DNA of 64,000 bases from Pirellulales bacterium (GTDB lineage Bacteria > Planctomycetota > Planctomycetia > Pirellulales > Thermoguttaceae): NCBI GenBank assembly GCA_016936015.1, contig JAFGPV010000166.1, positions 1 through 64,000 on the forward strand, read 5' to 3'. Under the pieces are notes generated by a model that saw only the letters and a program-made list of their open reading frames with translations, searched no databases and was not told the DNA's origin. Shown here one piece after another: positions 53,168 through 60,659 of this stretch (position 1 is its first letter; each line of letters starts with the position of its first letter). A program made the translations under genes and the position numbers.

Positions 53168-53770
53168 CTATTCGTTCGAAAAGCTCAGGTCTTCGGCGGC
53201 GGAAAACCGGCAGTCTTCGCTACGAAGCGGCGCGTGCGGCGGGCGGACGGCCGGTCGCTTCAGTTGGCAGACCATGTCCAGCTCGCGGCCGGGGGGCGAG
53301 GCGTAGGTGAAGCCGCACTTCTCGTAGACCCGCCGGGCGCGCATGTTCCGGGCCTCGACCGGCAGCCAGATCCGCTCGAATAGCAATTCGGCGGCCACCG
53401 TAACGCAGCCCCGCACCAATTCGGTGCCGATGCCGACGTTCTGATGTTCGGGCGAGACGACAACCAGCATTTCGCACTTCCGCGGATTGATCGGAAAGAG
53501 CGCCGCATGGCCGACCACCTCTCCCGCAACCGACTCGGCCATCAGGTTGACGCCCGTGGCGATCATCCCCCGGACCCACGGGATGCAGACCTCGTCGCGG
53601 ATCGGCGGGAGGCCCTGGAAGCAATTCCGCGGCTGAAAGGCCAGATACATGGCCAAAAGCCTTTCCCGGGCTTCCTCGGCCAGCAGTTCCAGACGGAAGA
53701 GTTGTCCGTGCTTATTGAAGAATTTCCGCGGCAGCACGCGGATCAAAGAACCGTCGACGGGGAAAGCCAT
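53168..53770 (-). CDS. GNAT-family N-acetyltransferase
   Basis: 200 residues. The acetyl-CoA loop is VVSPEHQNVGIGTELVRG (Q/RxxGxG/A-type), followed by FERIWLPVEARNMRARRVYE and KCGFTYASPPGRELDM, the usual beta5-alpha4 end of GNAT folds. VVGHAALFPINPRKCEMLVV forms the core strands. Substrate unknown. The last ~25 residues (APLRSEDCRFSAAEDLSFSN) are probably unstructured. Stands alone, between asparaginase and a lipoprotein gene. Confidence 0.85.
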   Translation of the reverse strand: MAFPVDGSLIRVLPRKFFNKHGQLFRLELLAEEARERLLAMYLAFQPRNCFQGLPPIRDEVCIPWVRGMIATGVNLMAESVAGEVVGHAALFPINPRKCEMLVVVSPEHQNVGIGTELVRGCVTVAAELLFERIWLPVEARNMRARRVYEKCGFTYASPPGRELDMVCQLKRPAVRPPHAPLRSEDCRFSAAEDLSFSNE

Positions 53771-54081
53771 GATGAATTCCCGGATAAAGCATGGAGAGAA
53801 AATCCTTTCCTTATCCTCGCCCGACGCGGCAGATCAACTTAATACTCTTTCCGCCAAGACACCCCTTGCCGCTTAATCCGAGTCTAACGGCCACAGGACT
53901 CCACCGATCGGAAAAAGCCGAAGGGCATCTTCTCCGGCGCGGGAGTCCCTCCGTGTCGGTCCGGGAGGATGGCGGACACTTCGGCTTGTGTTCGCCAGGA
54001 GGTCTAGAAGATTCCCTGGACCGACACGGAGAGGCTCCCGGACAGGGCGTCCAGCCCGCCGGATCCTCATCAAACTTCCGG
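53771..54081. other. Intergenic region with a long imperfect inverted repeat
   Basis: Arms GGGAGTCCCTCCGTGTCGGT.. (53941-53965) and ..ACCGACACGGAGAGGCTCCC (54013-54039), with further GCCGAAG/CTTCGGC pairing around 53917-53985. No open gene recognised. Could be a structured transcript end for the lipoprotein gene or another repeat family. Confidence 0.55.
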
Positions 54082-54561
54082 TTACAAGGTCGGTTTGCCG
54101 ACGACCAGCGTGACCGGCTTGCCCTGGTACCGGGCGATCGTGATCGGGGTATTCAGTTTATAGGTCCCCTCTTTCGCAAAAATACCGAAGAACTCGGAAA
54201 GTCTCTCTTCGGGGGAAATCGACTCGACGTTCAAATCGCGGACAATATGCGTCTGAACGAAAGCCTTTTCACCGTCGGCATCGGCCACTCGGGCCGCGAT
54301 CAAAGGCAGGAGATGCTTCCCTTGCCGGCTGTTCCGGGCTTTGTCCGCGTAGATCTTATGATGGAAACCTTCGCCGTCGATCGAGATGCAGGTTGCCTGC
54401 GGATAATAGACCGTCAGCAGCGAAATCTGGAAATCTTCGTCGGCCACGACGTCTTGCACGGCCAGGCGGAAAAAGCTCGGGGCTACGTCCTGCCGTTGAC
54501 ATCCCGAAATCGAGCAAAAACCACTCGCCATCAACAACAGTAGGCATCGGGTTATTTTCAT
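54082..54561 (-). CDS. Small lipoprotein, unknown function
   Basis: 159 residues from the ATG at 54561 with GAGGAGAGCGAACC upstream. Signal sequence with lipobox MKITRCLLLLMASGFCSISG then Cys21. The mature part (FFRLAVQDVVADEDFQISLL, ATCISIDGEGFHHKIYADKA, EGTYKLNTPITIARYQGKPV) appears beta-rich. No family recognised. Flanked by repeat elements on both sides and not obviously co-transcribed with another gene. Confidence 0.72.
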   Translation of the reverse strand: MKITRCLLLLMASGFCSISGCQRQDVAPSFFRLAVQDVVADEDFQISLLTVYYPQATCISIDGEGFHHKIYADKARNSRQGKHLLPLIAARVADADGEKAFVQTHIVRDLNVESISPEERLSEFFGIFAKEGTYKLNTPITIARYQGKPVTLVVGKPTL

Positions 54562-54624
54562 GGTTCGCTCTCCTCTTTCGTTGGTCACTGCCATTAAAAA
54601 AGCAGAAAAAGAAAACGGGATTCA

Positions 54625-54692
54625 ATAGCCGGCGGCTAACAGCCGCCGAGCGGAGTTTTCATGCCTCCCGGCGGCTGTTAGCCGCCGGCTAT
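54625..54692. repeat. Family D inverted repeat
   Basis: ATAGCCGGCGGCTAACAGCC.. and ..GGCTGTTAGCCGCCGGCTAT, 24-bp perfect arms around ~20 bases, between the lipoprotein start and the M56 gene end. Confidence 0.9.
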
Positions 54693-54717
54693 CTGAAGTC
54701 CATTGATCGGGACTCCA

Positions 54718-57243
54718 TCAAGGGGTCCCCGACTTCGTCCTTTCCTCTTTCTCGGACGGTTTCCCCACTGCGGAATTGAATACGATTTTTTTCCCGTCGG
54801 GCGACCACGCCGGATTGAAGTAATTCCGATCGGGATCCTGCCAGTTGAGCCGCCGGGGGGCCGTCCGGCCCTCGGCGTCCAGGCGATGGAGCTGATAGTT
54901 GGGATTGTCCTGCGTAATGATTCCCAGGAGAATCTCCCGACCGTCCGGTCTCCAGGCGCAACAATTTCCAAAACCCTTCAAGCCCGGGAAGTCTTCACGG
55001 GGAAGCAGAATCCGGAATCCCCGCTGCTGCCCCTCGCGGTGCACGACGGCCAGTTCTTCGGACTCGTCGGGAAGCTTGCCCTTGAAGCAGATCCACCGGC
55101 CGTCGGGGGACCAAAAAATTCCGGGTCCCAGAGAGACATACCGTTCTTCCAACAGCAGGCGGCTTTCCCCGGTCGCCGGATCGCGGACGCAGAGGTTGGC
55201 GGTCCCGAGGAGGGAAAGCGTGTAAGCGATTTCCCCGCTCACCGGCGATCCACGCACGCTCCAGCCCTCGGAACTGATGCGTTCCCCGCGGGAGCCGTCG
55301 GCCCGGATCTGATATAATCCCCGGGGTTCGTATTTGCTGTACAGCAGGTTTTGGCCGTCGGGGAGCCAGCCGGGCAGCGTCCCCGGCCCCAGGTGTCGGG
55401 CCTCTTGACGCCCCTCGGCGTCCACGACGAAGAGATGGCTCTCCAGCCAGGAGTCGCCGAAGAACACCCGCCAGGCGTCGAAGGCGATTCGCGTCCCGTC
55501 GGGCGACCACTGGGGAGACCCGCAGCGGGCGTATTCCAGCAGGTCGGTCAATTGATGCAGCCCGGTGCCGTCGGCGTAGGCCGTGTAGAGCTGCACTCCG
55601 GAGTAATGTTGCAGTTCCAGGACGATATTGTTGCCTTCCCGATCCCAATCCGTCGCGCGTCCCCGGGCGGCGTCCCGCAGACTGATCTTCATCTTGTCGC
55701 CGTCGCGCCGGCAGATCCCGAGGAGTTCCCGACCTTGATACTCGGCGTCGATCATCCACGGCGTCCGCCGGGTGTCGAGCTGATAGGAGATCTCGGCGAA
55801 CCGATAGATGCATGACCAAAGGGTGATGCCCTTCTCGGAGATCGTCGCCGAAAGCACCGGCCGCGGCTTGGTGCGGGGATAGTCCCGTCGCCGGCCGTCT
55901 TCTCCGATCAGCGTCAGGGAGCGGATCCGCCAGTTTCCAGAGATCGTCCCGGGCTTCGGCGGAGGTTTATCGTCCGGCTTATCGGGCGGGAGCATTCCAC
56001 TCCGGGGACTTTCGGCGGGACTGGCCGGCAGCGGCGGCGCCCCGGCCGTAATCCTCTCGCGCGCGTCCTTCCGGATTCCGACGAGATTGCACCAGGCCAC
56101 GGGGGTCAGCATCAGGAAAACGGCCAACAACGAGAGCATCAGCGTGCCGAGGCTCGTCAGCCGCAGCCTCGGCCGGTCGTCGTGGCCCAGCAGCCGCAGC
56201 ACCCGGCGTTTGAACTGCGAGGGGTTTTTACCCGCCATACTCAGGGCGGCCAGGTTTGCCAGGCCGGGGCTACCGGACGCCACGCAAAGCTCCGCCACCC
56301 GCACCAGGGCGTCGGCGTATTCGGTCCGCCCGCAATCCAGGCGGAGGACCAGGTCGTCGCAGGCGTTTTCTCGTTCGGCGCTCACCCGGCGACTGACCCA
56401 CCAGACCGCCGGATGGAAAAACAACAACGTTTCGATCAGCCGCTGCAAGACGTTCACCGCCAGATCGTAGCGCCGCACGTGGACCAACTCGTGCAGGAGC
56501 ACCGCCTGGAACTGCTGGGGCGTCAGACCCGTGGCCAAAACTGTCGGCAGGAGGATCATCGGCCGCAGCACGCCGACGACCACCGGCGTGAAAATCCGGT
56601 GGCAGTACCCCAGCGCCGGGACGGTTCGCAGCGCCATTCGCCGGGCGGAATCCCGCACCACTCCCAGGAGGTCCGGGCTGCCGCAAGGGATGGCATCCCG
56701 ACACAACCGACGGCCGCCCGAAAAGCTTAGCACCATCCGCGTCGCCATCAGCAGGAAACCTAAGAGATAGCCGGCCACGACGTAAGGAGCGATCCCGGCC
56801 CATTCGGCTCGTATATCAACCCAAAGGGTTTGCCAGCCGGATCGATCCCCCCTTCTCGCCGTGGCCGGCTGGGAGGTGTCTTCCAATTCTTCGGCGGTGA
56901 CCGACTGCCCCAGAGCGGAATCCCCGACGACGGCTTCCGCCGGACGGCCGCCCGGCGAAACGTCCTTCCGCGCCCCGGCAATTCCGGCGGGAAACGCTCC
57001 GCTGATCTTCGCCGGGATCAGCTTGAGGTTCAACGGGAGACAGGCCGCCATCAACAGCAGCGTAACGACGCCGGTCCAATAGCGAAGGTTTGCCGAGGCG
57101 TGGTGCAAGCTCCACTGCACCGCCGCAAAGATCAGGGCCAGCACACAGCCCTCCCAGAGGACGTGTACCAGGACCAGCATCAACCGCAGGCAGAGCCCGC
57201 CCTCCATTCCCGTCTGCAAGTAGACGTCGATCGGTACGCTCAT
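54718..57243 (-). CDS. BlaR1/M56-type membrane metallopeptidase fused to a TIGR03067-like domain and WD40-like propeller
   Basis: 841 residues. N-terminal polytopic M56 domain with membrane segments near 20-45, 55-75, 155-175 and 365-385; zinc site HELVH at 251-255 and NACDDLVLRLD downstream. After the last membrane segment come a Pro-rich linker, a ~100-residue domain (GNWRIRSLTLIGEDGRRRDY.., TIGR03067-like) and PD40/TolB-like beta-propeller repeats (GSPQWSPDGTRIAFDAWRVF, GWLPDGQNLLYSKYEPRGLY, FWSPDGRWICFKGKL, PAWSPDGKKIVFN). BlaR1 relatives sense a ligand outside and trigger cleavage of a BlaI-type repressor. Here the propeller probably is the sensor. The start overlaps the blaI stop (ATGA). 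Its propeller is homologous to the separate gene at 60660. Confidence 0.88.
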   Translation of the reverse strand: MSVPIDVYLQTGMEGGLCLRLMLVLVHVLWEGCVLALIFAAVQWSLHHASANLRYWTGVVTLLLMAACLPLNLKLIPAKISGAFPAGIAGARKDVSPGGRPAEAVVGDSALGQSVTAEELEDTSQPATARRGDRSGWQTLWVDIRAEWAGIAPYVVAGYLLGFLLMATRMVLSFSGGRRLCRDAIPCGSPDLLGVVRDSARRMALRTVPALGYCHRIFTPVVVGVLRPMILLPTVLATGLTPQQFQAVLLHELVHVRRYDLAVNVLQRLIETLLFFHPAVWWVSRRVSAERENACDDLVLRLDCGRTEYADALVRVAELCVASGSPGLANLAALSMAGKNPSQFKRRVLRLLGHDDRPRLRLTSLGTLMLSLLAVFLMLTPVAWCNLVGIRKDARERITAGAPPLPASPAESPRSGMLPPDKPDDKPPPKPGTISGNWRIRSLTLIGEDGRRRDYPRTKPRPVLSATISEKGITLWSCIYRFAEISYQLDTRRTPWMIDAEYQGRELLGICRRDGDKMKISLRDAARGRATDWDREGNNIVLELQHYSGVQLYTAYADGTGLHQLTDLLEYARCGSPQWSPDGTRIAFDAWRVFFGDSWLESHLFVVDAEGRQEARHLGPGTLPGWLPDGQNLLYSKYEPRGLYQIRADGSRGERISSEGWSVRGSPVSGEIAYTLSLLGTANLCVRDPATGESRLLLEERYVSLGPGIFWSPDGRWICFKGKLPDESEELAVVHREGQQRGFRILLPREDFPGLKGFGNCCAWRPDGREILLGIITQDNPNYQLHRLDAEGRTAPRRLNWQDPDRNYFNPAWSPDGKKIVFNSAVGKPSEKEERTKSGTP

Positions 57244-57635
57244 TTCTTCTGCTCCTTGGCTTTTTGCTGAATCAACCGTCGCAGATCCTTCAATTCGTCG
57301 GCGTCGAACTCGTCGGCGTCGAAGAGGTTCAGCACCAGCGCCTTCGCTGAGCCGTCGAAAACGCGGTCGACCATGTCGCTGAGCATCCGCTGCGAGGCCT
57401 CCTCACGGCCGACCAGCGGCTCATAGAAATACGCCTTCCCCTCCCGGCGACTGCGGAGATACTGCTTCCGCACCATCACGTTCAGCGTGGTGATCACCGA
57501 CGTGTGGGCCAGCTCCCGGCCGGCCGCCGCCAGCCCTTCGCGGACCTCGCGGACCGTCAAGGGCGACCGCTCCCAAAGCACCTTCAGGATCTGGAGTTCC
57601 AGCTCCGTGGGGTGTCCCGACTTCGGACGTGCCAT
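57240..57635 (-). CDS. BlaI/MecI-family transcriptional repressor (module 1)
   Basis: 131 residues from the ATG at 57635. Winged helix LTELELQILKVLWERSPLTV-type sequence (PTELELQILKVLWE), VREVREGLAAAGRELAHTSV, ITTLNVMVRKQYLRSRREGK, with YFYEPLVGREEASQRMLSDM as cleavage/dimer region. BlaI relatives repress their own operon until cleaved after signalling by the M56 partner, which here overlaps by four bases. A promoter with two identical-arm operators lies directly upstream. Confidence 0.93.
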   Translation of the reverse strand: MARPKSGHPTELELQILKVLWERSPLTVREVREGLAAAGRELAHTSVITTLNVMVRKQYLRSRREGKAYFYEPLVGREEASQRMLSDMVDRVFDGSAKALVLNLFDADEFDADELKDLRRLIQQKAKEQKK

Positions 57636-57665
57636 GATTCCCGTCTCCATGAAAGGGGCTTAATC

Positions 57666-57732
57666 TTCTAATTAAATAGAATATAAATCCCACCACCGCG
57701 GGCGTCAAGAAAAATCTTCTATAAAATTAGAA
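57666..57732 (-). promoter_or_regulatory. Promoter and two operators of BlaI module 1
   Basis: Two copies of TTCTA-N6-TAGAA, at 57666-57681 and 57717-57732, 51 bases centre to centre. On the minus strand a TTGACG (57703-57708) and TATATT (57680-57685) are separated by 17 bases. One operator overlaps the -10 and start area and the other sits upstream of -35. The layout is that of an autorepressed bla-type operon. Confidence 0.75.
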
Positions 57733-58002
57733 ATTATTTTTCGAGGGAGTCGTCCGAAATCAACGTGCCGCGGCATATTGGCTCTAACCTCTTGCCATTA
57801 CTGGAATAATAGCCGCTTGCTCACCCCTTCTTTACTATAGAGACGGCTTAAGGAGGAAAAAGTTCCCAGGGGTAAGAGAAAATGGCCGCGTCCCATCGCC
57901 CCTCTCCCGCCGGGATCGGGAATTGCCCAAGTCCTGGCGAAAGCCGGCGCGACGCTTTACCGCGACGGGAAACGACGCCTCCCGGTCAACGGCTCCCTAT
58001 CT
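57733..58002. other. Spacer between divergent BlaI modules
   Basis: No gene or repeat recognised. Contains an A/T-rich part near 57720-57750 and otherwise mixed sequence. Upstream regulatory DNA for both modules presumably lies at its ends. Confidence 0.4.
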
Positions 58003-58043
58003 ACGGTTTTTACCGTTGACATCTCCTGTTTAAACCGTATAAT
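58003..58043 (+). promoter_or_regulatory. Consensus sigma70 promoter with operator, BlaI module 2
   Basis: TTGACA (58016-58021), 16-base spacer, TATAAT (58038-58043): both hexamers match consensus. A palindrome ACGGT-TTTT-ACCGT (58003-58016) abuts the -35, and AAACCGT (58032-58038) abuts the -10, forming a wider ACGGTTT...AAACCGT pair. The motif differs from the module 1 operator, implying distinct repressor specificity. Confidence 0.8.
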
Positions 58044-58104
58044 GCGCCGAACGATCCCAAAAAACAAAGTAATCTGCCCCCTGAACCCTAAATCCCTCAA
58101 CACC

Positions 58105-58485
58105 ATGCCCCGACCAAAACAGCCGCACCCAACGCCGGGCGAACTGGAAGTATTAAAAATTCTCTGGGACGGCGGTCCCGCCACCGTCCGCGAGGTGATG
58201 GAAGTGCTCAACCGCCGCCGCCGCCGGGCCTACACCTCGGTGATGAGTCTGCTGGAGGTGATGACCGAAAAACGGCTGCTCAGGCGTCGCCCCGCCGGCC
58301 GGGCTTATCTCTATACGCCCGCCGTCGATCAGCAGAAGACGCTCGGGCGGATCGTCGAAGACGTGGTCGGCCGGGTCTTCGAAGGCTCGGCTGCCGCCCT
58401 GATGGCGCACCTGCTGGGCCGGTCGGACACCACGCCGGAAGAATTGGAAGCAATCCAAAAACTGATCGAGCAACATCAAGCATAG
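58105..58485 (+). CDS. BlaI/MecI-family transcriptional repressor (module 2)
   Basis: 126 residues from the ATG at 58105; frames extending upstream would start inside the -10 hexamer and are rejected. Winged helix HPTPGELEVLKILWDGGPAT, VREVMEVLNRRRRRAYTSVM, SLLEVMTEKRLLRRRPAGRA, then TLGRIVEDVVGRVFEGSAAA. The recognition helix (RRRRAYTSVMSLLEVM) differs from module 1 (ELAHTSVITTLNVM), in line with the different operators. Ten bases separate it from the M56 gene downstream. Confidence 0.93.
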   Translation: MPRPKQPHPTPGELEVLKILWDGGPATVREVMEVLNRRRRRAYTSVMSLLEVMTEKRLLRRRPAGRAYLYTPAVDQQKTLGRIVEDVVGRVFEGSAAALMAHLLGRSDTTPEELEAIQKLIEQHQA

Positions 58486-58495
58486 GGGAAAACCG

Positions 58496-60559
58496 ATGAC
58501 GGAACTGTATGAATCGCTGTTCGGTCCGCTGGGACAACGGCTCACCTGGACCTTGATCCATTTTCTCTGGCAAGGATTGGGCGTCGTCCTCCTGCTGAGC
58601 GCACTGCTCTGGGCGTTCCGGGTCCGCCAGGCCGCCATCCGCTACGCCTGTTCCGTCTTCGCCATGCTGGCGATGGCCGCCTGCCTGCCCATAACGTTCG
58701 TCGTTTTGAAGTCCTCACCGCCCGCTGCGTCTGCGGTAGACGTCGTTTCCGCGAGGGAGGTATCGTGGGTCGTCGGTCGTGGGTCGTCGGTCGAGGAAGC
58801 GATGCCCGATGCTCCCCGTTTAGCGGCCGCCGGCACGGCGGCCCCATCGAACGGTAATCTGGTCGCCGAGGGGCCGCTCCTCGAGCATCCATCGCCGGCC
58901 AAAAACGTTTCTCGACCAACGACCAACCACCAACGACCAACGATCTCCAAAAAGGTCTTTTCCGCCGTCCAACCCCATTTACTCATCTTCTGGTTCCTGG
59001 GCGTCTTTCTCTTGAGCGTCCGGCTGTCGATGGGATTGCTCGGCACGCGGCGGCTCGGATCGGGCAAGACGCCGGTCCCGGCGGAGTTGGCCCGACGGAC
59101 GGCCGAGTTGGCCCGGAAGCTGGGGTTAAGAAGAATTCCCCGGGCGTTTGGTTCCTTCAAGATCGGCGAGGCGGTCGCCCTGGGATTCCTCCGGCCGATG
59201 ATTCTGCTGCCGGCGGCCTGGCTGACGGAGATGCCGCCCGAGGTGCTCACGGCGGTGATCGCCCACGAATTGGCGCACATCCGCCGCTTTGACCTCTGGG
59301 TGAACCTTTTCCAACGGTTGATCGAGACGCTGTTGTTCTACCATCCGGCCGTGTGGTGGCTCTCGCGCCGCATTCGGCTGGAACGGGAGATGTGTTGCGA
59401 CGAGTTGGCGGTTCGGGCGACCGGCCAGCGCGTGGCCTACGCCGAGGCGCTCCACCAGGTGGCCCAGCGGGCTTTTCCACCCTTGCCGGCGACCGTGGCC
59501 GCCATTGGCGGCAAGAACAAGATGCTCCTCAAGCGGATCCAGTACGTCTTGGGCGTCTCGCCCGCCCACGACAACCTCCGCTGGTGGCCAGCGGGTCTAC
59601 TGGCGCTATTGGCGCCGGCGATCTTCTGGTTGAGCCTGGTCGGTTGCACGAAACCGACCGGGGAAGATGCAATATCCTCCGAAGCAAAAGCCACGGAAAG
59701 GGCCGCTGCCGAACCGGAAACCTCTACGCCGGAGATGACCTACGAAGGGAAAACCCTCGAACAATGGAAGCGCCTCGCCGCCACGGAATTGAAAACCGAG
59801 ACGCGGAAGGCGGCCCTCGATGTGCTGCCGGAGTTCGGCCCCCGGGGAATCGACGCCTTGGCGGATCTCTTGAAAAGCGGGAGCGTGTCGTGCCGGAGGG
59901 AAATCGTGCATACACTCGTCAATTGCCGTCCTCCGCAGGATCAAGAGTCGCTTTCCCGAAAAAAAATCATCCTGACGCTCCTCACGGCATTGGACGATAA
60001 AGACCGGCAGGTGCGGCTGGTTCCTTTATCGCAATTGGGAAATTACGCGCAGTATCCCGAGGGCCAGGAACTCGCGGACCGGATTGTCAGGGCATTGGCC
60101 CGGGCACTTACGGACCCCTCGCCGGAGATCGAGCTTATGGCGTGTAGTTCCTTGAGCCGGTATGGACCGAAGGCGAAAGAGGCGGTTCCCGGCCTGATTG
60201 CCATCTTCAAGCGGTATCCGTCGGATCCTGACGTCGCGAAGCTGAAATCCCTGCCGCGTTTTCCCTATGGCCCTTTTTCTTCACAGGATCTCCCTCAAAA
60301 AAAATACGATGCACTCCTCGAAGCCCTTCGCGCCTTGGCAGAAATCGGCCCTGCCGCGCAACCGGCGATTCCGGAATTGAAGGCATTCTCCCGCGCTATT
60401 GCAGGGAGCCAAACGATGGGCCGGGACGTTCGGGAAAAATTAATCGAGGCTGCTGAGACGACATTGAAGATGATCCAGGGGGAGAAGGTTACGCCACCGG
60501 AGCCTGACGAGCAAACGCCGCCCATTGTTTTCACGCCGGATTACGGGTGGTTGAAATAG
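58496..60559 (+). CDS. BlaR1/M56-type membrane metallopeptidase with HEAT-like repeats (module 2)
   Basis: 687 residues. M56 domain with membrane segments near 18-42, 50-72, 162-180 and 363-383; zinc site HELAH at 257-261 and MCCDELAV downstream. After the fourth segment a Cys-containing linker (SLVGCTKPTGEDA) leads into helical HEAT-like repeats (~430-660): LDVLPEFGPRGIDALADLLK, LARALTDPSPEIELMACSSL, PKAKEAVPGLIAIFKRYP, RALAEIGPAAQPAIPELKAF. The output or sensor part is thus replaced relative to module 1 (propeller). GGTCGT-type repeats are read in frame near residues 89-100 and 139-150. Probably senses an envelope signal and inactivates its BlaI partner. Confidence 0.88.
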   Translation: MTELYESLFGPLGQRLTWTLIHFLWQGLGVVLLLSALLWAFRVRQAAIRYACSVFAMLAMAACLPITFVVLKSSPPAASAVDVVSAREVSWVVGRGSSVEEAMPDAPRLAAAGTAAPSNGNLVAEGPLLEHPSPAKNVSRPTTNHQRPTISKKVFSAVQPHLLIFWFLGVFLLSVRLSMGLLGTRRLGSGKTPVPAELARRTAELARKLGLRRIPRAFGSFKIGEAVALGFLRPMILLPAAWLTEMPPEVLTAVIAHELAHIRRFDLWVNLFQRLIETLLFYHPAVWWLSRRIRLEREMCCDELAVRATGQRVAYAEALHQVAQRAFPPLPATVAAIGGKNKMLLKRIQYVLGVSPAHDNLRWWPAGLLALLAPAIFWLSLVGCTKPTGEDAISSEAKATERAAAEPETSTPEMTYEGKTLEQWKRLAATELKTETRKAALDVLPEFGPRGIDALADLLKSGSVSCRREIVHTLVNCRPPQDQESLSRKKIILTLLTALDDKDRQVRLVPLSQLGNYAQYPEGQELADRIVRALARALTDPSPEIELMACSSLSRYGPKAKEAVPGLIAIFKRYPSDPDVAKLKSLPRFPYGPFSSQDLPQKKYDALLEALRALAEIGPAAQPAIPELKAFSRAIAGSQTMGRDVREKLIEAAETTLKMIQGEKVTPPEPDEQTPPIVFTPDYGWLK
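58762..58945. repeat. GGTCGT/ACGACC inverted low-complexity repeats inside an M56 gene
   Basis: GGGTCGTCGGTCGTGGGTCG then TCGGTCGAGG (58765-58796), and in opposite sense CTCGACCAACGACCAACCAC then CAACGACCAACG (58911-58942). Both are read in frame in the periplasmic loop between membrane segments 2 and 3. Confidence 0.75.
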
Positions 60560-60659
60560 AGGGAACGGTGCCGTGGACGATCTACGGCGGGCCGGCGGGG
60601 TACGACCGCCGAGGGATCGTCTTGAATTCCTCGCGGCGGCTGTTAGCCGCGGGCTAGGC
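60560..60659. repeat. Short convergent spacer with family D half-repeat
   Basis: GCGGCGGCTGTTAGCCGCGG at 60634-60653 overlaps the end of the propeller gene. No other element seen. Confidence 0.6.

Noticed and set aside
58042-58104. Upstream extension of the module 2 BlaI gene (start within 58042-58104)
   Set aside because: It would begin inside the TATAAT hexamer of a consensus promoter; BlaI homology starts at the ATG at 58105.
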